Shown: positions 35,802 through 45,188 of the stretch, in pieces | How the letters are laid out: each line of letters starts with the position of its first letter | Numbering within the stretch: the stretch's first letter is position 1 | NCBI RefSeq assembly: GCF_000964085.1 | Contig: NZ_JZRB01000025.1 | Location: 1-64,000, forward strand | Source of the DNA: Luteibacter yeojuensis | Lineage (GTDB): Bacteria; Pseudomonadota; Gammaproteobacteria; Xanthomonadales; Rhodanobacteraceae | Direction of reading: 5' to 3' | DNA length: 64,000 nucleotides | The notes under the pieces: model-generated | What the model was told of the DNA's origin: nothing | Database searches by the model: none | Seen by the model: only the letters and a program-made list of their open reading frames with translations | Translations under genes and position numbers: made by a program

Positions 35802-36487
35802 AAACCATCGGCATCCTCGGTGGCATGTCGGCCGCCTCGACGCAGACGTATTACCGGGAATTGTGCCGCCTGGCGAGCGAACGCCTGGGGGGCCTTCATT
35901 CACCCGAGCTGCTTATCCGCTCGCTCGACTTCGCGCGGATCGAAACCTTGCAGAAGGCCGGCGAGTGGGAGCGTGCTGGCGAGATACTCCAGGCGGAGGC
36001 TCGCGCACTCGAGCGCGGCGGCGCGGCTTTCATCGTGCTGGCCACCAACACCATGCACAAGCTTGCTGGCCAGATGATGGAAGGCGTCGGCATCCCATTA
36101 CTGCATATCGCCGACGCCACGGCGGCGCGCATCCATGCCACTGGCATGCGCCGCCCCGGTCTCATGGCCACCGCATTCACGATGGAGCAGTCGTTTTATA
36201 CCGACAGGTTGCATGCCGCGGAGTTGCATCCTTTCATCCCGCGCGCGGGCGACCGTGCCGAGACGCATCGCATCATCTACGACGAGCTTTGCCGGAACAT
36301 CGTTAATGAGCGAAGCCGCGATGCCTACGTGGCCATTGCCACGCGGCTTATCGAACAAGGTGCCGATTCGCTCATCCTGGGGTGCACGGAGGTCGGCATG
36401 CTGCTCAACCAGGGCAATGTGGCCGTACCCGTGTTCGACACCACCCTCATCCACTGCGAGGCGGCTCTCGAGGCTGCCCTCGCGTGA
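35798..36487 (+). CDS. aspartate/glutamate racemase family protein (YgeA-like)
   Basis: The 229-aa protein has the two-domain Asp/Glu racemase fold. In place of the usual first catalytic Cys it has Thr83 in ATNTMHK, with the second catalytic residue Cys at about 196 in LGCTEVG. The same Thr/Cys pair is known in E. coli YgeA, which prefers L-amino acids. GILGGMSAASTQTYYREL starts the protein. I use the ATG at 35798 that overlaps the upstream stop; an ATG two codons earlier is possible. The gene ends before the long leader of the exopolysaccharide operon. Confidence 0.85.
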   Translation: MKTIGILGGMSAASTQTYYRELCRLASERLGGLHSPELLIRSLDFARIETLQKAGEWERAGEILQAEARALERGGAAFIVLATNTMHKLAGQMMEGVGIPLLHIADATAARIHATGMRRPGLMATAFTMEQSFYTDRLHAAELHPFIPRAGDRAETHRIIYDELCRNIVNERSRDAYVAIATRLIEQGADSLILGCTEVGMLLNQGNVAVPVFDTTLIHCEAALEAALA

Positions 36488-36980
36488 TCGGCCAGCGGCG
36501 CACCGCACTGCGTCATAAACGAAGCTGAACCGGCTGTTCATGCGGCTCGCAGCACTTTGCGCCGCAGCGAAACCTGCTGCCAGCTAAACCAGTTGTTAGT
36601 GCCATGTCGACGAAACGCTAAGCGCGCGTCACGACGCGGGGCGACGTCGCGCTTATAGCCGAGATCGGCAGGTCATTTTGTTGAACGGGGTCGCAAAACA
36701 CGTTCCCGTGACTATCGGCTTCGTAGCGTCGGCAACTAAGCTAAAAACGCAGTAATACCGCGAGCGGGACGCTCCAGGACAACTCCAAAGACCCTTTTGA
36801 TGGATGCGCGCACATGCACGCACGGTTAGTGCTGCCCGCCATTCGCATTACCTGATTCGCCTAGCAGATGTAACAGGCGAATCGCGACCTTGCACCTTAT
36901 TCGTGCTTCGTGAGTTGTTCATCAAAAGCCCGTTATAACCATTGGGACGGCTATTTCACCTTGGGAACAACTGCCCACGC
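36488..36980. other. long gene-free leader region upstream of wzc
   Basis: This 493-bp AT-richer stretch contains no supportable frame and presumably holds the exopolysaccharide promoter. TATAAC at 36934-36939 is a -10 candidate, without a good -35 at the right distance. A GGCGGTAG (ops/JUMPstart) element was looked for and not seen. A perfect hairpin lies at 36854-36883. Confidence 0.55.
36854..36883. promoter_or_regulatory. inverted repeat in the wzc upstream region
   Basis: GATTCGCCT (36854-36862) and AGGCGAATC (36875-36883) are perfect 9-bp arms separated by 12 nt. It lies about 50 nt upstream of the TATAAC box, where an activator or repressor dimer could bind, or it could form an mRNA hairpin if transcription begins upstream. 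No U-run follows, so it is not an intrinsic terminator. Confidence 0.4.
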
Positions 36981-39140
36981 ATGATGACGACAACTGATCA
37001 GTCGCGTGACACCGATACCCTGGACCTCAACGCGCTGTTCGGCACGCTTCTGGACCACAAGTGGGTGATTGTCGCGGTTACCGGCGCCTTTTTTATCCTC
37101 GGCGTGCTTTACACGGTCATCGCAACGCCTATTTACCAGGCCACTTCGGTGGTCCAGGTCGAGCAGAAGACGCCGGCGCTTCCAGGCCTGAGTGATCTCA
37201 CGCAATCACTCGGCACCACCGCCTCGCAGGCCACGACGGAAATCGCGCTCATCACGTCGCGACTCGTCATCGGCACGGCCGTGGACGAACTCCGCTTCAA
37301 TGTCCAGGTCGATCCGCAGCGCATGCCGCTGCTGGGCGATTACCTCTCGCGCGGCCACAAGCCGGGCGACCTGGGCAAGGTTCGCTTCGGGCTGAGCCGA
37401 TACGGCTGGGGTGGCGAGGTCGTCGACATCTTCAAGCTCGAGCTGCCGGACAACCTCCTCAACCACAAGCTCGAGCTGCGCGCCGGCGAGAACCACCAGT
37501 TCACGCTGCTGGACGACAACGACAAGGTCATCGCGCAGGGCGCGGTGGGCCAGCTGGTGAAAGCCGGCGACGTCACCGTGCAGATCCGCCAGCTCATCGC
37601 CAACCCGGGCGCGCGCTTCGACGTGGTGGAGCAGCCCCCGCTCACCACCATCAACAAGCTGCAGACCGATGTCACTGCCCTTGAGCAGGGCAACGACTCG
37701 GGCATCATCGGCCTTACCTACAACAACGCCGACCCGGTGCTCGCGCAGGCGCTCCTCGACCACATCACCCGCGCCTACGTGCGCCAGAACGTCGAGCGCA
37801 ACTCGGCCGAGGCAGCCAGCCAGCTGAAGTTCGTGAAGGACCAGCTGCCCAAGGTGCGCACCGAACTCGACCGCGCGCAGGGGGCCCTCAATGCCTTCCA
37901 GACCCAGGCGCATACGGTCGACATCAGCATGCAGACCAAGGGCCTTCTCGACCAGATCGTAAGCGTCGAGAACAACATCCAGCAGCTGCAGATGCAGCAG
38001 GCGGACATCGACCGACGCTTCACGCACGACCACCCGGCCTACCAGGCCCTGCAGCAGCAGATGGGCACGCTGCAGGCACAGAAGGCGGCGATGGAGAAGC
38101 AGGTGGGCGGCCTGCCCGATACGCAACAGGAGCTGCTCAAGCTCAACCGCGATGTCCAGGTCAGCACCAACACCTACACCAGCCTGCTCAACCAGGCGCA
38201 GCAGCTGGATATCGCCCGCGCAGGCACCGTCGGCAACGTGCGCGTCGTCGACCAGTCGGTGGTGGACATCAACCAGCCGGTGCAGCCACGCAAGCTGCTG
38301 GTGGTCGTCATCGCCACGGTGCTGGGTGGTTTCCTGGCCCTCGCCTACATCTTCCTCAAGCAGATCCTCAACCGCGGTATCGAGAACCCGTCGGTCATCG
38401 AGGACCTCGGCCTGCCGGTGTACGCCTCGGTACCGCTGAGCAAGACGCAGACCGGCGGCCGCAAGGGGCTGCTCGCCATCAACGAGCCCGCCGACCTTGC
38501 CGTGGAGGCGTTCCGCAGCCTGCGCACCAGCCTGCATTTCGCCCGGCTCGAGGCGAAGAACAACATCCTCATGATCACGGGTGCCAGCCCGTTTGCCGGC
38601 AAGACGTTCGTCTCCGCGAACCTCGCGGCGGTGATCGCGCAGGCCGGCCAGCGCGTGCTGCTGGTGGATGGCGACATGCGCCGTGGCACGCTGCACCAGC
38701 AGCTGGGCATCCGCGCCGGTGATGGCCTCTCCGACGTGCTCGTGGGCAAGCAGCCGCTCGACGCGGTGATGAAGAAGGACGTGGTGCCCAATGTCGACTT
38801 CGTCAGCCGCGGCCAGGTGCCACCCAACCCGGCCGAGCTGCTGATGCACGAGAACTTCACCCAGTTCATCGAATCGGTGGTGGCGAAGTACGACCTTGTC
38901 ATCATCGATACGCCGCCCATCCTCGCGGTCACCGATGCCGCGGTCATCGGCCACCACGCCGGCACCAGCCTGCTCGTGGCCCGCTTCGGCCTCAACAAGG
39001 CCGCCGAGCTTGCCCTGGCCCAGCAGCGCTTCGAATACAACGGCGTGGAGCTCAAGGGCGCCATCTTCAACGCGGTGGAGCACCGTGCCGCGGGCTACTC
39101 CACGTACGCCTACTACAAGTACAAGACCGAGCCCACGTAA
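36981..39140 (+). CDS. wzc: Wzc-type polysaccharide copolymerase and tyrosine autokinase
   Basis: The 719-aa inner-membrane protein controls polymer length and export. A Wzz-like periplasmic domain lies between membrane helices at about 28-48 and 438-459, with long coiled-coil segments (about 270-410). The cytoplasmic BY-kinase has Walker A at about 534-542 (GASPFAGKT), Walker A' VLLVDGDMR and Walker B LVIIDTPP. The C-terminus holds a Tyr cluster (YSTYAYYKYK) for autophosphorylation. It is the first gene of the rightward exopolysaccharide operon. The start is one of two adjacent ATGs (36981/36984) with a weak SD. Unlike xanthan GumC, it carries the kinase domain. Confidence 0.94.
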   Translation: MMTTTDQSRDTDTLDLNALFGTLLDHKWVIVAVTGAFFILGVLYTVIATPIYQATSVVQVEQKTPALPGLSDLTQSLGTTASQATTEIALITSRLVIGTAVDELRFNVQVDPQRMPLLGDYLSRGHKPGDLGKVRFGLSRYGWGGEVVDIFKLELPDNLLNHKLELRAGENHQFTLLDDNDKVIAQGAVGQLVKAGDVTVQIRQLIANPGARFDVVEQPPLTTINKLQTDVTALEQGNDSGIIGLTYNNADPVLAQALLDHITRAYVRQNVERNSAEAASQLKFVKDQLPKVRTELDRAQGALNAFQTQAHTVDISMQTKGLLDQIVSVENNIQQLQMQQADIDRRFTHDHPAYQALQQQMGTLQAQKAAMEKQVGGLPDTQQELLKLNRDVQVSTNTYTSLLNQAQQLDIARAGTVGNVRVVDQSVVDINQPVQPRKLLVVVIATVLGGFLALAYIFLKQILNRGIENPSVIEDLGLPVYASVPLSKTQTGGRKGLLAINEPADLAVEAFRSLRTSLHFARLEAKNNILMITGASPFAGKTFVSANLAAVIAQAGQRVLLVDGDMRRGTLHQQLGIRAGDGLSDVLVGKQPLDAVMKKDVVPNVDFVSRGQVPPNPAELLMHENFTQFIESVVAKYDLVIIDTPPILAVTDAAVIGHHAGTSLLVARFGLNKAAELALAQQRFEYNGVELKGAIFNAVEHRAAGYSTYAYYKYKTEPT

Positions 39141-39142
39141 AC

Positions 39143-40372
39143 ATGACGCGCATCCTCATCGTCGGAAACCACACGTGCGGCAACCGCGGCGATGCCGCCA
39201 TCCTCCGCGGGCTGCTCGAATGCCTGGAGGGCGCCATCCCGGGCTGCCAGGCCACCATCCTCAGCCGGTTCCCGACCAGTTCCTCGTGGATCATGGGGCG
39301 CACGCTCGAGGTGGATACGCTCAACGCGTACTACAACGAGAATGCGAAGGGCCGCCTGGGCGGCCTCAAGGCGAAGCTGCTGCGCCGCTTCATCCCGTGG
39401 CTGCTCAACGCGCACGCCACCGGTTCGGCATGGGCGCGGCACATCGACCTGCCGCGCCGCCACCGTGACTACATCGAATCGCTGAAGGCGTACGACCTCG
39501 TCATCCAGGTGGGTGGTTCGTTCTTCGTGGACCTGTATGGCCCCACGCAGTACGACCACGCCCTGTGCGCGCTCCTTGCCGGCAAGCCCATCTACATGAT
39601 CGGGCACAGTGTGGGACCCTTCCAGAACCCGCTGTTCCGCAAGATCTCGCAGGACGTGATGGCGCGCGTGGATGCCCTCGCGCTACGCGAGGAAGTGAGC
39701 CTGAAGCACATGGCCGATGGGCAGGTGCCCGTCGACAAGGTGCGCACGGCCGCCGACACCGCATGGCTGGTCTCCACGGGTGCGGCGCCTCCCCTGCACA
39801 ACGAGCCGACCGTGGCGGTCACGTTCCGCGAGCTGGCACCGTTCGACAAGCGCCTTGGCATCAGCCAGGAAACCTACGAGAAGGCGTTCGCCGAGCTACT
39901 CGACGCAGTGGCCGACGAGGGCTACCGCATCCAGGCGCTCTCCACGTGCACGGCCATCGACGGCTACCCCAAGGATGACCGCATGATCGCGCTGCGCGTG
40001 CGCAACCACATGCGCCGGGCCGATGCCATGGACGTGGAGATGGGCGAACTCAGCGACGTGCAGCTGGGCGACCGCTTCGCCCGCTGCGTGCTCACCATCG
40101 GCACGCGCCTGCACAGCGCCATCATGTCCATGAACTTCGGCACGCCCGCCGTCGCCCTGGCCTATGAGCACAAGAGCGAAGGCGTGATGAAGCGGCTCGG
40201 TACGTCCGAGCTTTCCATGCCCGTGAAATCGCTGCTCGACGGCACGCTCAAGGCCAAGGTGCTTGGCCTGCTCCAGGACGAGGCCCTGCGCCCGCGCATC
40301 GCCCAGGCCGTGGCCCGGGAGAAGGCGTTCGCCCGCGAGGCGGTGCTTGCCACGGTGGGCGTCGGGTCCTGA
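39143..40372 (+). CDS. polysaccharide pyruvyl transferase (WcaK-like)
   Basis: The 409-aa cytoplasmic enzyme should add a pyruvyl ketal to a sugar of the repeat unit. The start RILIVGNHTCGNRGDAAILR, the QVGGSFFVDLYGPTQYDHAL block and the late TIGTRLHSAIMSMNFGTPAVAL region match the pyruvyl-transferase family, of which colanic-acid WcaK is the closest in style. It lies 2 nt after wzc and 2 nt before the next glycosyltransferase gene. Pyruvylation would give the polymer extra negative charge. Confidence 0.88.
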   Translation: MTRILIVGNHTCGNRGDAAILRGLLECLEGAIPGCQATILSRFPTSSSWIMGRTLEVDTLNAYYNENAKGRLGGLKAKLLRRFIPWLLNAHATGSAWARHIDLPRRHRDYIESLKAYDLVIQVGGSFFVDLYGPTQYDHALCALLAGKPIYMIGHSVGPFQNPLFRKISQDVMARVDALALREEVSLKHMADGQVPVDKVRTAADTAWLVSTGAAPPLHNEPTVAVTFRELAPFDKRLGISQETYEKAFAELLDAVADEGYRIQALSTCTAIDGYPKDDRMIALRVRNHMRRADAMDVEMGELSDVQLGDRFARCVLTIGTRLHSAIMSMNFGTPAVALAYEHKSEGVMKRLGTSELSMPVKSLLDGTLKAKVLGLLQDEALRPRIAQAVAREKAFAREAVLATVGVGS

Positions 40373-40374
40373 CC

Positions 40375-41607
40375 ATGACCGTGCTCTTCGTCCTCGCCGA
40401 GTTTCCGCGCTACTCGGAAACCTTCGTCATCGACCAGATCGTCGGCCTGCTCGACCGCGGCTTCGACGTGCGCATCCTGGCGGTGAGCCGCGGCGCGGAG
40501 CCGAAGCCGGGCGACGTGGTGGCCGAGCGTGGCCTGCTGGGCCGCGCCACGTTTATCTTCGACCGCGCGGCGAGCACGGCCCGCCGCTGGTCCATCCTCG
40601 TCGACCGCGTGAAGCAGGTGGCGCCGGCGCTGGGCAACGCGCGCGTGCGGCGGGCACTTTCCGTGAAGCGCTACGGGCACGTGGCCCGCAGCCTCGCACT
40701 GGCGGGGGCCGCGCGGCGCCTGTCCAAGCCGATCAAGGCCGACGCGATCATCGCCCACTTCGGCCCCACGGGCGTGCTCGCCGTGCACCTGCGGGCGCTG
40801 GGGCTTATCGACGGGCCCATCTACACCGTGTTCCACGGCTACGACCTCTCCCAGCACAGCGTGCTCGCGCGGCACGCGGGCGATTACAAGACCTTGTTCG
40901 CCAGCGGCGACCGCATGCTGCCGATCAGCAGGCGATGGCAGCACAAACTGGAGGCACTCGGCTGCGAGCCGGCGAAGATCCAGGTGCACCGCATGGGCGT
41001 GGACCTCGACAGCTTCCCGTTCCAGCCGCGACGCGCCGAAGCCCACACGCCCGGCCGCGCGCTCCGCGTGCTCACCGTCGGGCGGCTGGTCGAAAAGAAG
41101 GGTGCGCCCTACCTTTGCGAAGCGGTGGCGCAGGTCGCGGCCCGTGGCGTGCCCATCGAGCTCGAGGTCATCGGTGATGGCCCGCTGCAGGCGCAGCTCG
41201 AGGCCTTCGTGGCCACGCGCGGGCTCGGTGCCCACATCCATATCCGTGGCCGCCGCGACAAGGCCTATGTGCAGGCGGCGTTGCGCGGTGCCGATGTCTT
41301 CGCCCTGCCCAGCGTCACGGCCGAGGACGGCGACCAGGAAGGTATACCCGTCTCCCTGATGGAAGCCATGGCCTCGGGCGTGCCCTGCCTGTCCACCCTG
41401 CACAGCGGCATCCCCGAGTTGATCGAGGACGGGGCCAGCGGCTGGCTCGTCCCCGAGCGCGATGCTGGTGCCCTCGCCGACAAGCTGGAGGCCATCCAGC
41501 GCGGTGACTACGACCTCGCCGACGTGGCGCGCCGCGCGCGCGCCACCGTCGAGTCGCGCTTCAACCAACGCCAGCTGCACGACCAGCTGGCCGCGCAGCT
41601 GGCCTGA
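40375..41607 (+). CDS. family 4 glycosyltransferase (WcaL-like)
   Basis: The 410-aa GT-B enzyme transfers a sugar to the growing lipid-linked unit. The N-terminal VLFVLAEFPRYSETFVIDQI and YTVFHGYDLSQH segments recall WcaL. The C-terminal half has LTVGRLVEKKGAPYLCEA, and the EX7E-type motif appears as EGIPVSLMEAMASGVPCLST. It follows the pyruvyl transferase with 2-nt spacing, the same WcaK-WcaL order found in colanic-acid clusters. Confidence 0.9.
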   Translation: MTVLFVLAEFPRYSETFVIDQIVGLLDRGFDVRILAVSRGAEPKPGDVVAERGLLGRATFIFDRAASTARRWSILVDRVKQVAPALGNARVRRALSVKRYGHVARSLALAGAARRLSKPIKADAIIAHFGPTGVLAVHLRALGLIDGPIYTVFHGYDLSQHSVLARHAGDYKTLFASGDRMLPISRRWQHKLEALGCEPAKIQVHRMGVDLDSFPFQPRRAEAHTPGRALRVLTVGRLVEKKGAPYLCEAVAQVAARGVPIELEVIGDGPLQAQLEAFVATRGLGAHIHIRGRRDKAYVQAALRGADVFALPSVTAEDGDQEGIPVSLMEAMASGVPCLSTLHSGIPELIEDGASGWLVPERDAGALADKLEAIQRGDYDLADVARRARATVESRFNQRQLHDQLAAQLA

Positions 41608-41619
41608 CGGGGGGCACGC

Positions 41620-43044
41620 ATGGCTTCCGTCCGCAAAGACGCCGCCTGGACCGCGGGTTCCACCGTGGTCTCGGCCATGAGCCAGCTGCTGCAGATCGCG
41701 CTGCTGGCCCACCACGTCGACGCACACCTGCTCGGCGCGCTGGCCATCGTCAACGTGGTGAACGCCGTCGCGACGATGATCCAGGACATGGGGCTCTCCA
41801 GCTACCTCATCCACCGGCAGGACATCAGCAAGCCCGAGCGCACCTCGCTGTTCCTCATCAGCGCGGGCCTCGGCGTCGTATCCGCGCTTATCCTGTTCGT
41901 GGCCTCGTACGGCATCGCGGAGTTCTACCATTCCGAGGTGCTGGGTGGGCTCTTGCGCCTGTCGACCCTCAACTTCCTGATGCTGGGCGTGGCAGCGCAG
42001 TACCAGGCCAGCCTGATCAAGGCGTTCCAGATCCCGCGGCTGGCCCGCGTCGAGGTCGCCGGCCGCCTCTCGGGGCTCGCCACGCTGGTGATCATGGTGT
42101 TCGCCTTCAACGCATCGATCGAAGCCGCCGTGTGGGCCATGGTGGTGAACAGCATCGTGCGCCTGGTGCTGTTCATCGCCTCGGCCGATCGCGAATGGCA
42201 CCCGGGCCGCGAGTTCGACCGCAAGATCATCGGCGAGGCCTTCCGCTACGGCGCGTTCCAGTTTGGCTCGCAGGTGATCAACCAGCTGCGCAGCCAGGCC
42301 GACCAGGTCATCCTGGGCAAGTTCCTCGGCCTGGCCTCGCTGGGTGTGTATTCCCTGGCGAAGGAGCTGGTGCTGCAACCGACCAAGCTGATCATGCCGG
42401 TGGCGGCGCGCCTCGCCCTGCCCCGCCTCGCCACGCTGCAGGATGACCCGGCCGCCCTGCGCCGCGTGTACCTGCTCGGCCTGCGCGGCGTCTCCATCTT
42501 CAGCGCGGTGGTGTTCATCGGCCTTGCCGTGGCGGCGCCGCTCGCCGTCACCATCCTCTATGGCCACCGTTACGACGGTGTCGCCTCGTTGATCCCGCTG
42601 ATGTTGTTGTTCGGCATGCTGCGCCCGCTGGGCTCGCTCATCGGTGCGCTCAGCCAGAGCCAGGGCCGCTCCGACATCGAGTTCGCCTGGAACCTCAAGA
42701 TCTGCGGCATCACGCTGGCGGTGAGCATCGCCGGCGCGCTTTCGCGCTCGCTCGAGGTCATGTCGGTGGCGCTCGCCTTCAGCCAGGTGCTGTCGACGAT
42801 ACTCTCGTACTACTTCTTCTCTTCGAAGATCATCAGCATCACCGCGCGCGATTTCTTCAGCGCGTGGACGCTGGAAACGATCGTGCCCTACGCCTTCCTC
42901 ATGGTGGCCGTGGCCATCTACCCCACCGACGACTGGAAGGCCTGCGCCATCCGCTTCGCCTTCGCCGTGCCACCCCTGCTGTGGGTGGCTTGGCGCAGCC
43001 GCGGCGTGTTGCTGTCGCGGCCGGCCGCACCCGTGGGCGCCTGA
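41620..43044 (+). CDS. wzx: MOP-family polysaccharide flippase (Wzx/WzxC-like)
   Basis: The 474-aa protein has about twelve to fourteen membrane helices and should flip the undecaprenyl-linked repeat unit to the periplasm. ASVRKDAAWTAGSTVVSAMS at the start and YGAFQFGSQVINQLRSQADQ in the middle are typical of the WzxC branch. The C-terminal helices are less conserved. It lies between two glycosyltransferase genes, 12 nt after the first. GGGG lies just upstream of its ATG. Confidence 0.9.
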   Translation: MASVRKDAAWTAGSTVVSAMSQLLQIALLAHHVDAHLLGALAIVNVVNAVATMIQDMGLSSYLIHRQDISKPERTSLFLISAGLGVVSALILFVASYGIAEFYHSEVLGGLLRLSTLNFLMLGVAAQYQASLIKAFQIPRLARVEVAGRLSGLATLVIMVFAFNASIEAAVWAMVVNSIVRLVLFIASADREWHPGREFDRKIIGEAFRYGAFQFGSQVINQLRSQADQVILGKFLGLASLGVYSLAKELVLQPTKLIMPVAARLALPRLATLQDDPAALRRVYLLGLRGVSIFSAVVFIGLAVAAPLAVTILYGHRYDGVASLIPLMLLFGMLRPLGSLIGALSQSQGRSDIEFAWNLKICGITLAVSIAGALSRSLEVMSVALAFSQVLSTILSYYFFSSKIISITARDFFSAWTLETIVPYAFLMVAVAIYPTDDWKACAIRFAFAVPPLLWVAWRSRGVLLSRPAAPVGA

Positions 43045-43086
43045 GATGCACGCCCGGCCCCCTCACTACCAAGGAGCGACGACGCC

Positions 43087-43959
43087 ATGGCGCTGGTAAG
43101 TGTCTATATCCCCACGCGCAACCGCTCCGGCCTGCTGCGCCGGGCCATCGACTCGGTGCTGGAGCAGACCTACGCCGAGGTCGAGATACTGGTGTGCGAC
43201 GAAGCCTCCGAGGACGATACGCCGGAGGTGATGACCGACTACATGCACCGTTACCCCGGCAAGTTCACCTACCTCCGCAACGATACGCCGCAGGGTGCGT
43301 GCCGGGCGCGCAACCGCTGCATCGAGCACGCGACCGGCACCTACGTCACCGGCCTGGACGACGACGATTTCTTCCACCCCCAGCGCATCGAGTGCCTGGT
43401 GGCGCTGTACGAAACGCACAAACCATCCTTCGCCTGCACGCGCTTCAAGTACTTCCAGGACCTGCTGCAGGTGGAACCCCTGCGCGAGCGGACCTACCCG
43501 GCCGCGGACCTGGCCAGGGGCGAGCCGCTGACGCTGCCCGCCCTGCTCTACGCCAACCACGCCGGCAACCAGGTGCTGACCGAACTGTCGCGCATGCGCG
43601 AGCTGGGCGGCTTCGACGAAGACATGCCGTCGTGGCAGGACTACGACATGTGGATCCGCCTGGCCGAACGCTACGGCACCGCGGTGCGTTCGCGGCACCT
43701 GCTCTCGTTCGTGGACGACGACCGCAGCCGCGCCCGCATCCGTAACTCGACCAAGCGCGCGGAAGGCAGCCAGCGCTTCATGGCCAAGCACGCGGCCCTG
43801 ATGAGCCCCGACCAGCAGCGCAACCACCGCAACATCCAGTTCGTGATGAACCGCGAACGGCCGCCGCTGGGCGAGATCGCGCGCAACTTCTCCGTGGGCG
43901 GCTACAAGTCGACCATGAAGGTGCTCATCCACAAATTCTTCGGCGTGGCGATCGGTTGA
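43087..43959 (+). CDS. family 2 glycosyltransferase
   Basis: The 290-aa GT-A enzyme begins MALVSVYIPTRNRSGLLRRA, and VCDEASEDDTPEV and the metal-binding GLDDDDFFHPQRI (DxD-type) follow. LGGFDEDMPSWQDYDMWIRL carries the ED-like acceptor region. It should add one sugar from a nucleotide donor at the cytoplasmic face. AAGGAGCGACGACGCC precedes the ATG, one of the stronger ribosome-binding sites of the operon. Its stop overlaps the next start by one base (TGATG). Confidence 0.88.
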   Translation: MALVSVYIPTRNRSGLLRRAIDSVLEQTYAEVEILVCDEASEDDTPEVMTDYMHRYPGKFTYLRNDTPQGACRARNRCIEHATGTYVTGLDDDDFFHPQRIECLVALYETHKPSFACTRFKYFQDLLQVEPLRERTYPAADLARGEPLTLPALLYANHAGNQVLTELSRMRELGGFDEDMPSWQDYDMWIRLAERYGTAVRSRHLLSFVDDDRSRARIRNSTKRAEGSQRFMAKHAALMSPDQQRNHRNIQFVMNRERPPLGEIARNFSVGGYKSTMKVLIHKFFGVAIG

Positions 43960-45188
43960 TGCAGATCAACAAGACCCGGGCGCTGGCGATCACCCTCATG
44001 GCGATGATCTTCGTCCAGATCCCGCTTGGCCACAGCAGCACCAGCAAGACGCACATCAATGTGTACCACCTGCTGCTGCTTGCCATGCCCGTGCTGTACA
44101 TCCCGGCGGTGCGCTACCTCAAGCTCAACCCCGCCACCGCGTTCCTCGCCACGCTCACCGCCACGTCCATGGCCGCGGCGGCCACGTATGGCGGTGGCCT
44201 GCGTTCCACGCTCATCGTCTTCATCGCCGCCTCGTACTTCCTCGGGCTGGTATTCGGCCACAAGCTGGCCGAGTTCGAGCTGCGCAAGATCTTCATCTGG
44301 ATGCTGGGCTGCTGCATCACGTTCATCATCCTGCGCGATATCGCCTACGCCAACGCGCTGGGTTCCATCTACACCCGCAGCGAGACGGCATCGAGCGTGC
44401 TGTACATGTCCACGGGTGGCCGTAACATCGAGGCCAGCCTGCTGGCGCTGCTGTCGATCCTGCTGATCGGCACGCGCGCCTACCCCATCGCGGCTGGCAT
44501 CGCCTTCCTCACCAGCGCCACCATGCTCTCGCGCGCCGGCCTGATCGGCGCCGCCATCTCCATCTTCATCGCCTCGTGGCAGCTGCGGAAGACAAAGCAT
44601 TATTACTTCTACACGTTCTTCTGCACGGCCATGGTGGTGCTGGTCATCGGCCTGATCCTGTCGCAGGTCATCGACGTGCCGGTGCTCGACCGTTTCAACC
44701 TGCAGGCCGAGACCCAGCTGGAACACAAGAACGTAGGCCGCCTGGCCCTGTGGACCAATGCCGGTATCGCCCTCAAGCAGAACCTGCTGGGCTACGGCGT
44801 GGGCAACGGCGTGCCGATCATGGAACAGATATCGGGCCTCACGTTCGTCGAGAACAACGTCCACAACATCTACCTGCAGTTCCTGCTCGAGGGCGGGGTG
44901 CAGTCGCTGGTGCTGTTCCTGGTCATGTGCGGCCACATCTTCTTCTCGAAGACCGAGGGCCAGAACCGCAACATCAAGGCCTTCCTTCTCCTCTACCTCA
45001 TCCTGGCATTCATCGAGTTCAGCGGCTACGAAGCGTACTTCTGGTTCTTCGTCGGCATGTTCTACGCCCGCCAGCAAGTGCGCCACAAGCGCCTGGTGGC
45101 CGAGGCCGGCGAGCGCACGCGGGCGCGCCGGGCCTGGATGCGCAGCAAGAGCCCCCTACCCCCGCCGGAGACCGCGCATGCTCGCTGA
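43959..45188 (+). CDS. O-antigen ligase-like polysaccharide polymerase (Wzy-like)
   Basis: The 409-aa protein has about ten to twelve membrane helices and one large periplasmic loop (about 230-310) with GRLALWTNAGIALKQNLLGY-like sequence followed by VHNIYLQFLLEGG, the typical Wzy_C/ligase signature (NxH near the end of the loop). In this cluster it is the best candidate for Wzy, joining repeat units in the periplasm. It starts at the ATG overlapping the previous stop and overlaps the following acyltransferase gene by 11 nt. Confidence 0.85.
   Translation: MQINKTRALAITLMAMIFVQIPLGHSSTSKTHINVYHLLLLAMPVLYIPAVRYLKLNPATAFLATLTATSMAAAATYGGGLRSTLIVFIAASYFLGLVFGHKLAEFELRKIFIWMLGCCITFIILRDIAYANALGSIYTRSETASSVLYMSTGGRNIEASLLALLSILLIGTRAYPIAAGIAFLTSATMLSRAGLIGAAISIFIASWQLRKTKHYYFYTFFCTAMVVLVIGLILSQVIDVPVLDRFNLQAETQLEHKNVGRLALWTNAGIALKQNLLGYGVGNGVPIMEQISGLTFVENNVHNIYLQFLLEGGVQSLVLFLVMCGHIFFSKTEGQNRNIKAFLLLYLILAFIEFSGYEAYFWFFVGMFYARQQVRHKRLVAEAGERTRARRAWMRSKSPLPPPETAHAR

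Noticed and set aside
36488-36980. JUMPstart/ops antitermination element ahead of the EPS operon
   Set aside because: No GGCGGTAG or close variant could be found in the region.
40162-42567. 801-codon antisense frame across the glycosyltransferase and flippase genes
   Set aside because: Spans two well-defined sense genes; composition is His/Gln/Ala-rich without structure.
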